DNA of 59,615 bases from JBFWPF01 sp050250135. GTDB taxonomy: Bacteria > Chlamydiota > Chlamydiia > Chlamydiales > JAFEGQ01. The notes under the pieces are model-generated. The model was not told where the DNA came from. It ran no database searches and worked only from the letters and a program-made list of their open reading frames with translations. The stretch covers positions 1 through 59,615 of the forward strand of contig JBFWPF010000011.1 in NCBI GenBank assembly GCA_050250135.1. Reading direction: 5' to 3'. Made by a program: the position numbers and the translations under genes. Of this stretch, positions 49,863 to 57,552 are shown in pieces; the first letter of the stretch is position 1, and each line of letters begins with the position of its first letter.

Positions 49863-50618
49863 ATGTTCAGTATCATAAAAGGGGTAATGGTTGGGTTGGC
49901 TGTGGCAATGCCTTTAGGGCCAACGGGTTGCCTCTGTATTGATTATGGCCTTCGGCGGGGCTTTTGGCAGAGTGTGGCGGCGGGTATGGGGGCGGCCGCT
50001 GCCGACGTGGCCTTTGGTCTGGTTGCCTTGCTGGGGGTTGCGGCGGTGGCCCCTTGGCTTGCCAAGCTCCAGCTGGTCCTCTCCCTGGCGGGGGGGCTTT
50101 TTATCATCTACCTTGGCTACAAGAAGCTGGTTTCTCCTCCTCCTCAGACCCCTGATTGTGACCTATCGTCCCGAGGGGGCGACAGGGGGCGGTCAGATGG
50201 CGCATATCGCGACGAGGCCGGGTCAGATGACCGCCCCCTGTCGATGGCCTCGGGACCAGAGGTCACTATCAGGGGTCAAACTCTCCAGGTGGCTGAGGGG
50301 CCCGGTCGGCGGGCCGCCTTTGCGACCACCTTCCTCTTTACCTTGGCTAACCCCATGACGATCCTGGGGATGACCGTTCTGATGGCCAGTGTGGGCCTCG
50401 ACGTTGGGACGAGCGGGTGGACTGTGGCGGCGCTTGTGCTTGCGGGTGTGGGCCTTGGGGGCTTTTCCTGGTACCTGGTGCTGAGCACCCTCTCGACGGT
50501 CCTTCGGCGCACCCTCTCGTTTAAGATCGTGACCGTCCTCCAGAAGTTCTCAGGCGGCCTAATCCTGGTGATGGGCCTCTTTATGCTCGCTCACGGCCTC
50601 TACAATTGGCTTGCCTAG
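49863..50618 (+). CDS. LysE-family exporter with an in-frame palindromic-element insert
   Basis: 251 aa. LysE/RhtB fold: VGLAVAMPLGPTGCLCIDYGLRRGFWQSVAAGMGAAAADVAF with the family PxGP signature, hydrophobic helices to about residue 90 (LYLGYKKL-like IIYLGYKKLV), then helices from about 150 (FATTFLFTLANPMTILGMTVLM) to the end. Between them residues about 96-138 (start TPDCDLSSRGGD) are strongly polar and encoded by the palindromic repeat 50147-50277, without breaking the frame. The family normally has a short loop here (about 10-25 residues). It probably exports amino acids. It has no ribosome site of note. Confidence 0.85.
   Translation: MFSIIKGVMVGLAVAMPLGPTGCLCIDYGLRRGFWQSVAAGMGAAAADVAFGLVALLGVAAVAPWLAKLQLVLSLAGGLFIIYLGYKKLVSPPPQTPDCDLSSRGGDRGRSDGAYRDEAGSDDRPLSMASGPEVTIRGQTLQVAEGPGRRAAFATTFLFTLANPMTILGMTVLMASVGLDVGTSGWTVAALVLAGVGLGGFSWYLVLSTLSTVLRRTLSFKIVTVLQKFSGGLILVMGLFMLAHGLYNWLA
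50147..50277. repeat. Dispersed palindromic element, copy A, inside the LysE gene
   Basis: A 131-base imperfect palindrome: the left arm GACCCCTGATTGTGACCT and the inverted right arm GACCCCTGATAGTGACCT continue with few mismatches for about 50 bases (GTCCCGAG, CGACAGGGGGCGGTCA). The central loop GCGCATATCGCGACGAGGCC is nearly identical in copy B at 55067-55227. It encodes about 44 residues in the LysE protein. Confidence 0.88.
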
Positions 50619-50637
50619 ACAAAAAAAATCATTGCCC

Positions 50638-50658
50638 ATAGGTCATTCTTTGACCTAT
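50638..50658. promoter_or_regulatory. Operator of the HigB/HigA-like pair
   Basis: ATAGGTCA and TGACCTAT form a perfect 8 bp inverted repeat with a 5-base spacer, ending 9 bases before the toxin ATG at 50668. It is where a HigA-type HTH protein would bind. Confidence 0.7.
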
Positions 50659-50667
50659 TCTGCCCGC

Positions 50668-50973
50668 ATGGCTTATGCTAAGTGGACCATTGAGATAGCT
50701 GGTAAGGCAAAGAAGGGGATTCGACGACTTTCAAAGGGGATTCAGGGGGCGCTACTCGCATTGCTGCGAGAGATGGAAATGGGAGGTCCTTTTAGATCAG
50801 ACTGGCCTAACTATGGTAAGCTGAAGCCCTCACCGCGAATTCCCGCTGAGGCTTACCATTGCCACATAAAAAAGGGGCATCCGACCTATGTTGCCTGCTG
50901 GCGGGTGGTAGATAAAGACGAACATATTATAGAGGTATTTTATGTCGGGACTCATGAAGGGTCACCTTACTAG
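50668..50973 (+). CDS. HigB/RelE-superfamily toxin-like protein
   Basis: 101 aa from the ATG at 50668; a longer TTG-started frame (50611) overlaps LysE. IEIAGKAKKGIRRLSKGIQGALLALLREMEMGGPF, then YGKLKPSPRIPAEAYHCHIKKGHPTYVACWRVVDKDEHIIEVFYVGTHEG follows the RelE-fold pattern (helix pair then four-strand sheet, with KLK, H..K and YVGTH near the end). The gene is followed by an HTH antitoxin that overlaps its end by 32 bases. Presumed ribosome-dependent mRNA nuclease. Confidence 0.75.
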   Translation: MAYAKWTIEIAGKAKKGIRRLSKGIQGALLALLREMEMGGPFRSDWPNYGKLKPSPRIPAEAYHCHIKKGHPTYVACWRVVDKDEHIIEVFYVGTHEGSPY

Positions 50974-51256
50974 TACACGGAAGGGACGGGCACACTCGAG
51001 CATGGAAAAGCGGCATAAGCCTCATAACAACTGGCGGAACTCCTTTCGCGATCTGCTCCAGGAGACTACTGAAGCAGGCGCAACGTTGAAAGGGCTGCGT
51101 ACTCGGGAGGGATGGACTCAGGCGGACCTGGCAAGCAGGTTGGGTGTTAATCAGTCCAATGTCTCCAAAATGGAAAGGGGAGTGCGTCCCATTGGCAAAG
51201 AGATGGCCAAGCGGCTTGCCACTCTTTTTAAGACTGACTATCGCCTCTTTTTATAG
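50942..51256 (+). CDS. XRE-family HTH antitoxin (HigA-like)
   Basis: 104 aa from the ATG at 50942, which has a GAGG site; the ATG at 51002 is an alternative. The helix-turn-helix is LRTREGWTQADLASRLGVNQSNVSKMERGVR cut to WTQADLASRLG and QSNVSKMERG, near residues 55-85. It overlaps the toxin gene and should bind the palindrome 50638-50658 to repress the pair. Confidence 0.82.
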   Translation: MSGLMKGHLTSTRKGRAHSSMEKRHKPHNNWRNSFRDLLQETTEAGATLKGLRTREGWTQADLASRLGVNQSNVSKMERGVRPIGKEMAKRLATLFKTDYRLFL

Positions 51257-51670
51257 CTAATCCTCTACAGGCACGGCCTTGTCGAGCACCTCTTTGGTGC
51301 AGTACACAGGGGCCTTGGCAAGGAGGGCAAGGGGGATGCAGTCGCTTGGCCGGGCGTCGACCTCGATGATGTGGGTGCGCCCCTCCCGCTCCTGTTCGAG
51401 GAAGAGGCGGGCATAGTAGACTGTCCCCTGAAGGTTGTTGATCACCACATGCTTGAGCCGAACCCCAAGGCCGGAGAAGATCGCTCCGATCAGGTCATGG
51501 GTGAGGGGACGGGAGCGGGTCTGGCCGGTTAGGCCGATTTGGAGGATGTGACCCAAGCTGGGATCGGCATAGATAGGAATCCGCTTCTCGTCGGTACCGA
51601 TAACCACAACGGTGTAGGCCCTTGTCTGCATGATCTTACTGAACCTGACCTGCACAAGCTCCCCAATCAT
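51257..51670 (-). CDS. Bifunctional nuclease (BFN/DUF151) family protein
   Basis: 137 aa. The BFN domain shows as VVVIGTDEKRIPIYADPSLGHILQIGL, RPLTHDLIGAIFSGLGVRLKHVVINNLQGTVYYARLFLE and VDARPSDCIPLALLAKAPVYCTKEVLDKA, with the conserved E..I and D.R.SD.I.LA motifs. Members have been reported to act as RNase/DNase; others are of unknown function. Its start overlaps the rpiA stop (ATGA). Confidence 0.88.
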   Translation of the reverse strand: MIGELVQVRFSKIMQTRAYTVVVIGTDEKRIPIYADPSLGHILQIGLTGQTRSRPLTHDLIGAIFSGLGVRLKHVVINNLQGTVYYARLFLEQEREGRTHIIEVDARPSDCIPLALLAKAPVYCTKEVLDKAVPVED

Positions 51671-52365
51671 TCCCAGACCGTAACGGTTCCATCGGCATGC
51701 CCGATCAGGACCCGCCCTGCTAGGTTGAGAAAGAGGCCAGTTTCTACGACGCCCGGAAGGGTCCGGAGGCGGAGGTGGTGAAACTCGGGGTCCTCAAGAG
51801 GTTGAGCCAGCTTTAGGTCGAGGATGTAGTTGCCATTATCGGTGGTGTAGGGGTCCCCTTGGTCGGTTCTGCGCAAAGTGGGCTCATAGCCCATCTCGCG
51901 CAGCCTCTCCTCGAGGTGGAAGTGGCCGAAGGGGACCACCTCGATCGGCAGGGGAGCGCGGCCGAGTTTTCCCACCCTTTTGCTCTCATCGATCAGCACC
52001 ACCATCTCACTGGCGAACGTGGCCACCATCTTCTCCCGGAGAAGGGCCCCACCGCCCCCCTTGATCATCCGCTTCTCAGGATCGATCTCGTCAGCGCCGT
52101 CAAAATCAAGGTCGATCTGCCCCGCCTCATCGATGTCGAGCATGGGGATGCCGTGGGCGATTGCGCGGGCAAGGGAGGCCTCTGAGGTGGCCACCCCCTG
52201 GATGGTCAGCCCCTGGCGGCACCGCTCAGCTAAGGCGTCGATCAGGTAGCGGGCCGTGGTGCCGGTCCCAAGGCCGATCACCATCCCCTCCTCAACCAGC
52301 TCAGCCGCCGCTCTTCCGACGGCCGCCTTTGCCTCTTCTAGATTTTTTTGCTTCACCTGAGCCAT
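51667..52365 (-). CDS. rpiA: Ribose-5-phosphate isomerase A
   Basis: 232 aa. GLGTGTTARYLIDAL (phosphate-binding), IDLDFDGADEIDPEKRMIKGGGGALLREKMVA with the catalytic Asp/Lys, DESKRVGKLG, PIEVVPFG, and TDNGNYILDL. Normal length. It interconverts ribose-5-P and ribulose-5-P in the pentose phosphate pathway. Translated together with the BFN gene and divergent from nif3. Confidence 0.96.
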   Translation of the reverse strand: MAQVKQKNLEEAKAAVGRAAAELVEEGMVIGLGTGTTARYLIDALAERCRQGLTIQGVATSEASLARAIAHGIPMLDIDEAGQIDLDFDGADEIDPEKRMIKGGGGALLREKMVATFASEMVVLIDESKRVGKLGRAPLPIEVVPFGHFHLEERLREMGYEPTLRRTDQGDPYTTDNGNYILDLKLAQPLEDPEFHHLRLRTLPGVVETGLFLNLAGRVLIGHADGTVTVWE

Positions 52366-52406
52366 AACGGGGTTATCACAACTATTAAGTGCATATTGGG
52401 AGTAGG

Positions 52407-53162
52407 ATGATTAGCTTGCAAGATCTCAGGGAATATCTCGACGCCCTCTATCCCCTGGAGGGGTACACCGATTTTGGCCCGAGCGGCCTCCAGCTGGAGG
52501 GAAAGGGGAAGATCGGCAAGATCGCTACAGGGGTCTCAGCGTCGATCGATGTGATCGACGCCGCCCGTGACTTTGGCGCCGATGCCCTTATCGTCCACCA
52601 CGGCCTCTTCTCCAACAAGCGGGAGACCCGAATCGTTGGCTCGATGCACCGGAAGCTCAAGGCATTGATCGATGCTGAGATCTCCCTCTTCGGCTACCAC
52701 CTCCCGATGGATGCCCACCCCGAAATCGGCAACAACTGGCGAGCCGCCCACGATCTGGGGATCCAGGAGCTCGAGCCCTTTGGGAAGCTGTTCGGGGTCG
52801 ACTTTGGGGTGAAGGGGAGGATCGCCCCGACGGGGATCGAGGATTGGGTGGCCAAGCTGGAGAAGTACTACGGCCACAAGGCCCACGCGGCCCTAGGGGG
52901 CCCCCAAGAGGTCAAGAGGGTCGCGCTACTGAGTGGGGGAGGGACCTCCTTCTTTGGGGAGGCGATTGAGGCGGGGGTCGACTGCTTTGTCACGGGGAGC
53001 TTTGATGAGCCCCAGTGGCATATGGCCCATGAAGAGGGGATCCACTATGTGGCGCTAGGCCACCATGCGACTGAGCGGGTCGGACCGAGAGCGCTGGCCG
53101 ATGCGCTGGCCAAACGCTTCTCGGTCGAGACCCGCTTTATGGATAGTGAAAATCCCTTTTAG
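52407..53162 (+). CDS. Nif3-like dinuclear metal-centre protein (GTP cyclohydrolase I type 2 family)
   Basis: 251 aa from the ATG at 52407, which has a GGGAGTAGG site. Nif3 motifs: GPSGLQLEG, IVHHGLF with metal-binding His, SLFGYHLPMDAHPEIGNNW, VALLSGGGTSFFGEAIEAGVDCFVTGSF and VALGHHATERVG cut in LGHHATE near the end. A metal-binding hydrolase fold of unclear substrate. It ends tail to tail with the next gene (4 bases overlap). Confidence 0.92.
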   Translation: MISLQDLREYLDALYPLEGYTDFGPSGLQLEGKGKIGKIATGVSASIDVIDAARDFGADALIVHHGLFSNKRETRIVGSMHRKLKALIDAEISLFGYHLPMDAHPEIGNNWRAAHDLGIQELEPFGKLFGVDFGVKGRIAPTGIEDWVAKLEKYYGHKAHAALGGPQEVKRVALLSGGGTSFFGEAIEAGVDCFVTGSFDEPQWHMAHEEGIHYVALGHHATERVGPRALADALAKRFSVETRFMDSENPF

Positions 53163-53452
53163 GCCTGCTTGACACGGCCGGGTTGCAGCGCGGGAGGGGT
53201 ATATTTCTGCCCAATTTTCTCCACAAGGGCCTGAACCTTGGGATCGGTTCCCTCTTTCGCCAACTTGGCCCGCATCTGCTCCACCGCTCTGGAAGACTCA
53301 GCTCCCTCAAGTGGGCCGATCTGTGCGTTGACCTTATCGGTTAACGCTTTAATCTGGGCCTCTTTTTCTGCGTGCCCCTCCGCCTTTTTAGCCAGCTTCT
53401 CTACAGCTCGCTGAATAGGGGCACCACTCCAATTGGTCTGGATGTCGCTCAT
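53159..53452 (-). CDS. Small helical hypothetical protein
   Basis: 97 aa, not recognised. Lys/Glu/Ala-rich helical sequence (RAVEKLAKKAEGHAEKEAQIK) without a membrane segment. A GGGAGA ribosome site precedes the ATG. Coiled-coil or disordered in character. Its real status is supported by the ribosome site and by the end-to-end packing with nif3. Confidence 0.5.
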   Translation of the reverse strand: MSDIQTNWSGAPIQRAVEKLAKKAEGHAEKEAQIKALTDKVNAQIGPLEGAESSRAVEQMRAKLAKEGTDPKVQALVEKIGQKYTPPALQPGRVKQA

Positions 53453-53734
53453 GGCCGTTCTCCCTTAAATTTTGCTTTAACCTTGCCTTGTCTCCCCTCA
53501 TTATAGCTCTTGGCCGATTTTTAATAAAGGGGCAATTAAACCTAAGTGTCTGAGGTTAAGATTCGGTAAAGATAGTAGCCTCTCTCCCCATCTCAACCCA
53601 ACGTAAAGCCGTGAGCCTAGGGCCCCTCCTCAATTTCTTCAAGACTTTGGTAATAAATATTGGCAAGGCATTGGGCATCAGTTTGTTGTGAGTCCACTTT
53701 GCCTTAATCGTTGGGAGGAGTGTATGGTAGCTCC

Positions 53735-54991
53735 ATGTCTCACATACTCGATATCTTAGAAGAGCGGGAGCTGGTCGAGCAGGCGACAAGCCCCGAGCTC
53801 CGGAAGGTGCTGGAGAGGCCGACCCGCCTCTACCTTGGCTTTGACCCGACCGCCGATAGCCTCCACCTGGGGAGCTTCATGGGCATCATGGTGCTCGCCC
53901 ACTTCCAGCGGTGTGGCCATATCCCTTACGCGCTGGTCGGGGGGGCGACCGGCCTGATCGGGGACCCTTCGGGCAAAAGCCATGAGCGCCCCCTGTTGGA
54001 CGAGGCGGCGGTGGCGGCCAACTGCAGGGGGATCCAGAAGAATTTAGAGACTGTGCTCACCTTTGAAAAGGGGAGGGGGGCCCTCGTCAACAACATCGAT
54101 TGGCTGGGGAAGATGGGGCTGATCCCCTTTTTGCGGGATGTGGGCAAGCACTTTCGGATGGGGCCAATGCTCGGCAAGGAGATGGTCCGGACCCGCCTGA
54201 ATTCTGAAGAGGGACTCAGCTATACGGAGTTTAGCTACCAGCTCTTCCAGGCCTACGACTTTCTCCATCTCTATAAGGAGGAGGGGGTGGTGCTCCAGCT
54301 TGGAGGGAGCGATCAATGGGGCAATATTACAGCAGGGACTGAGCTGATCCGAAAGCTAACAGGGGAGTCGGCCTACGGCCTTACCTTTCCGCTGCTGGTC
54401 GGGAGCGACGGAAAGAAGTTTGGAAAGTCGGAGGGGGGGGCGATCTTCCTCTCCCGCGATCGACTCGCCCCTTATGATTTCTACCAGTATTTGGTCCGGA
54501 TGCCCGATGCCGACGTCATCAAGTTGATGAAGCGGATTACCTTTATAGAAATGGAGGAGATTCGGAGCTGGGAGCGGAAGATGGGGGAGGAGGGTTATCT
54601 CCCCAATTCGGCGCAGAGGCGCCTTGCCGAGGCGGTGACCGAGATCATCCACGGGAGGGCAGGTGTTGAGGAGGCCGAGCGGGTGACCGCCAGTGTCGCT
54701 CCTGGCGCGGGCGAGGTGGCCCTCACTCGGGAGGCCCTGGCCCACGTGCCCAGCGTTGAGCTGCCGAAAGGGGAGGTGGTAGGCCATTCGCTCCTCGATC
54801 TCCTCGTTCAAACTGGCCTTGTCGGCAGCAAGGGTGAGGCGCGGCGGCTTATGGCCAATCGGGGGGTCTCCCTCAATAATGAGAAGATCGAGGACGAGAG
54901 GCGGGTCATCGGGAAGGGCGACCTCATAGAAGGGGAGCTCCTCCTCCTAGCTGTCGGGAAGAAAAAGCGCCTTGTCATCAACGTGGCCTAA
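53735..54991 (+). CDS. tyrS: Tyrosyl-tRNA synthetase
   Basis: 418 aa from the ATG at 53735; GTG 53720 or TTG 53711 are possible because the GGGAGGAG site at 53713-53720 is far from the ATG. Class I: YLGFDPTADSLHLGSFMGI (HIGH variant HLGS), ALVGGATGLIGDPSGK, QLGGSDQWGNITAG, and KFGKS (near 228). A C-terminal S4 domain (GEARRLMANRGVSLNNEKI) binds the tRNA. The 280-base gap upstream (53453-53734) holds only this leader. Confidence 0.95.
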   Translation: MSHILDILEERELVEQATSPELRKVLERPTRLYLGFDPTADSLHLGSFMGIMVLAHFQRCGHIPYALVGGATGLIGDPSGKSHERPLLDEAAVAANCRGIQKNLETVLTFEKGRGALVNNIDWLGKMGLIPFLRDVGKHFRMGPMLGKEMVRTRLNSEEGLSYTEFSYQLFQAYDFLHLYKEEGVVLQLGGSDQWGNITAGTELIRKLTGESAYGLTFPLLVGSDGKKFGKSEGGAIFLSRDRLAPYDFYQYLVRMPDADVIKLMKRITFIEMEEIRSWERKMGEEGYLPNSAQRRLAEAVTEIIHGRAGVEEAERVTASVAPGAGEVALTREALAHVPSVELPKGEVVGHSLLDLLVQTGLVGSKGEARRLMANRGVSLNNEKIEDERRVIGKGDLIEGELLLLAVGKKKRLVINVA

Positions 54992-55066
54992 AATTTTTCA
55001 GAAAGGTCTTGCCTCAAAAGGGCTTGAGTCAAAGAATTAGGCTAAAATAGGCGGTGGCCTAGGTTC

Positions 55067-55227
55067 AACCCCTGGTGGTGATCTATCGCCCAAGGGGGGC
55101 GGCAGGGGGTGGTCGGATGGCGCACATCGCGACGAGGCCGGGTTTGTAAACCCGGGTGAGGAGAGATGTGCTCCAGATGGCCATCCGCGGCCGATGCCCC
55201 TTGGACGATAGGTCACCACCAGGGGTT
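55067..55227. repeat. Dispersed palindromic element, copy B, between tyrS and HU
   Basis: 161 bases. Arms AACCCCTGGTGGTGA and the inverse at the right end match copy A (50147-50277), and the stretch GCGCACATCGCGACGAGGCC is almost identical to copy A. An extra inner perfect palindrome CCGGGTTTGTAAACCCGG lies at 55138-55155, absent from copy A. Being intergenic, it could shape HU expression, since HU starts 46 bases downstream. Confidence 0.88.
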
Positions 55228-55272
55228 CAAGGCCCTTGAGAACTACAGAGATAGAGTTAAGGAGAGCATGGC

Positions 55273-55569
55273 ATGGCAACAGTGACCAAGAAAAAACTGG
55301 TAACCGATATTTCGGCAAGGAAAGGGATGCACCCCAACGATGTCCGAAATGTAATCCAGGCCTTTCTGGATGAGATGACGGACGCCCTCGTCCGCGGGGA
55401 CCGGTTGGAATTCCGCGACTTCGGGGTTTTCGAAGTGGTCATCCGCAAGGCGAAAGTAGGGCGAAATCCAAAAAACCCAGAAGTTCCTGTAATGATCCCA
55501 GCACGCCCAGCGGTGAAGTTCACCCCAGGTAAAAAAATGAAGCAGCGGATCGAAGAGGAAAGCAAATAA
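55273..55569 (+). CDS. HU/IHF-family nucleoid protein
   Basis: 98 aa. TKKKLVTDISARKGMHPNDVRNVIQAFLDEM, then GDRLEFRDFGVFEVVIRKAKVGRNPKNPE with the DNA-bending beta-arm RNPKNPEVPVMIPARPAVKFTPGKKMK. Chlamydia has a himD-type gene next to accA, as here. It bends and compacts DNA. It lacks the strong consensus of either subunit of IHF, so HU-like is safest. Confidence 0.93.
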   Translation: MATVTKKKLVTDISARKGMHPNDVRNVIQAFLDEMTDALVRGDRLEFRDFGVFEVVIRKAKVGRNPKNPEVPVMIPARPAVKFTPGKKMKQRIEEESK

Positions 55570-55642
55570 ACCCTTTATTTGCCTGACTTGGAGAAATTCT
55601 CCATAAGTGGTATCCTACGCCTCTAGATTGTGGGGTGTCGTT

Positions 55643-56593
55643 ATGGGAAGAATTTTAACACTAGTGGGGATCCTCTTCGTAGGGGTGATCGGCCTTCTTG
55701 CCCTTCTTCGCCATGAGCCGAAGGCTCAGGAGGAGCGGCCGATCGAGATCACAGTGGGGGCTCAGAATATCCCTCCACAGGCGGAGCTGGCTGCCGCTGT
55801 TGAGGTCTCTCCCTACCCTGAATTTGTCCCGATGAGCCGGATGGAGGAGTTTTTTAACGTAGGCCTTCCGAAGCTCCCCGTTGTGGAGACGGTGACCTAC
55901 TCGAGCCGGGCCCCCTTTGTGGAGGGGAGACCGGCATGGATTGCCGACTATGCCTCCCACTACAAGACGAGCCGCCACTTTATCGCCAGGAGCCTCAACC
56001 GGGGCCCCAACTATGAGCGGCAGGAGGTCTCTAACGGGGCCAAGTTCAACGTCCTTAAGGCCGATAAGCCAATCAGTTTTCACCTAGTGGTGGATACCTC
56101 CGATTGCACCCTCTCCCTTTACTACCTCGATGAAGAGAGGGGGGAGCGGACGCTGGTGAAGCGGTGCAAGGTTGGGCTGGGCCGCCCCGATGGGAAGCGG
56201 GCCTCGGGGATGCTAACCCCTTGGGGAAGCTACTCTCTCGGGGAGAAGATCGCGGTCTACCGCCCTGGAGCTATGGGGCAATACAACCGGGATAAGGTGG
56301 AGATGATTCAGGTCTTTGGGACCCGATGGATCCCCTTTGACCAGGAGATAGGGGAGTGCACCGAGCCGGCGCAAGGATTTGGGATCCACGGCTGCCCCTG
56401 GGTGCTCAATGAGGCGGGCGAGCTTGTCGAGGATACCTCGGGCCTTGGTCGCTATGAGAGCGACGGCTGCATCCGCCTGAGGACCGAGGACATGGAGGAG
56501 ATCTTTGCGGTGATTATCACCCGCCCCTCTACCCTCTACCTCGTCCCCCATAAGGAGGAGGCCAAACTGCCAGGGACAGAGGTCGTCTCATGA
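55643..56593 (+). CDS. L,D-transpeptidase (YkuD) with N-terminal membrane anchor
   Basis: 316 aa from the ATG at 55643. A membrane anchor or signal (RILTLVGILFVGVIGLLALL) lies at 3-22. The YkuD domain is in the C-terminal half (LVVDTSDCTLSLYYLDEERG, GMLTPWGSYSL, and the catalytic HG...SDGCIRL around 245-275 with Cys). It would form 3-3 crosslinks or attach proteins to peptidoglycan. C. trachomatis has a hypothetical gene in this position between accA and himD (from memory). Its stop overlaps the accA start (ATGA). Confidence 0.85.
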   Translation: MGRILTLVGILFVGVIGLLALLRHEPKAQEERPIEITVGAQNIPPQAELAAAVEVSPYPEFVPMSRMEEFFNVGLPKLPVVETVTYSSRAPFVEGRPAWIADYASHYKTSRHFIARSLNRGPNYERQEVSNGAKFNVLKADKPISFHLVVDTSDCTLSLYYLDEERGERTLVKRCKVGLGRPDGKRASGMLTPWGSYSLGEKIAVYRPGAMGQYNRDKVEMIQVFGTRWIPFDQEIGECTEPAQGFGIHGCPWVLNEAGELVEDTSGLGRYESDGCIRLRTEDMEEIFAVIITRPSTLYLVPHKEEAKLPGTEVVS

Positions 56594-57552
56594 GCTACCA
56601 GCCCCTAGAGCACGAGAAGCAGATTCAGGAGTACGAGCAGGCGCTTGAGCAAATCCGGCAGGGGAAGGAGGGGTCTGCCCTCCTCACCTCCAAAGAGGCC
56701 GACAAGCTTGAGAAGAAGCTGGAGGGTCTGAAGAAAAAGGTCTATTCCCACCTCAGCCCCGTCCAGCGGCTTGCGATCTGCCGCCACCCCGCCCGCCTCC
56801 ACGCGATCGACTACATCAGGGCCCTCTGCCACGACTTTGTTGAGCTCCATGGTGACCGGACCTTTGGCGATGATGGGGCGATCATCGGTGGCCTGGGGAG
56901 GATCGGCGGGCAGAAGTTTATGATCATCGGGCAGGAGAAGGGGGCCGATACCGAGGACCGGATCCGGCGCAACTTTGGCTCTCCCCACCCCGAGGGCTTC
57001 CGAAAGGCGATGCGGCTGATGGAGCTGGCGGCCAAGTTTGGCCTCCCGGTCGTCAACCTGGTCGATACCCAGGGGGCCTATCCCGGCCTAACCGCCGAAG
57101 AGCGGGGGCAGGCCTGGGCGATTGCCACCAACTTGCAGAAGATGGCGAGCCTTCCCACTCCGATCATCGTCGTTGTCATCGGAGAGGCGGGCTCTGGCGG
57201 CGCCCTTGCGATTGCTGTCGGCGACCAGATCGGGATGCTGGAGCATGGTTACTACTCGGTCATCTCTCCCGAGGGGTGCGCCTCGATCCTCTGGCGCGAC
57301 GCCGCCAAAAAGGGGCAAGCGGCCGAAGCGCTCAAACTCAATGCTGAGCACCTCCTCGAGTATGAGGTGATCGACACGATTATTCCCGAGCCTCTAGGGG
57401 GCGTTCACCACGACCCGGCCGAGGCGAAGAAAAATGTCGAGTCCTTTATCCTCTCCTCCTGGAACCGCCTCCGCAACGTCTCGATTCCTGAGCTCCTCGA
57501 GCGGCGCTACCAAAAGTTCCGCAAGCTAGGAAAGCATGATTCTCCTAACTAA
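56590..57552 (+). CDS. accA: Acetyl-CoA carboxylase carboxyltransferase subunit alpha
   Basis: 320 aa, normal length. N-terminal helical part (QALEQIRQGKEGSALLTSKEADKLEKKLEGLKKKVYS region), then the crotonase fold: GDRTFGDDGAIIGGLGRIGGQKFMIIGQEKG, NFGSPHPEGFRKAMRLMELA, VVNLVDTQGAYPGLTAEERGQA, IIVVVIGEAGSGGALAI and YYSVISPEGCASILWRDAAK. It transfers carboxyl from biotin to acetyl-CoA with AccD, the first step in fatty acid synthesis. Overlaps the next gene by 17 bases. Confidence 0.97.
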   Translation: MSYQPLEHEKQIQEYEQALEQIRQGKEGSALLTSKEADKLEKKLEGLKKKVYSHLSPVQRLAICRHPARLHAIDYIRALCHDFVELHGDRTFGDDGAIIGGLGRIGGQKFMIIGQEKGADTEDRIRRNFGSPHPEGFRKAMRLMELAAKFGLPVVNLVDTQGAYPGLTAEERGQAWAIATNLQKMASLPTPIIVVVIGEAGSGGALAIAVGDQIGMLEHGYYSVISPEGCASILWRDAAKKGQAAEALKLNAEHLLEYEVIDTIIPEPLGGVHHDPAEAKKNVESFILSSWNRLRNVSIPELLERRYQKFRKLGKHDSPN

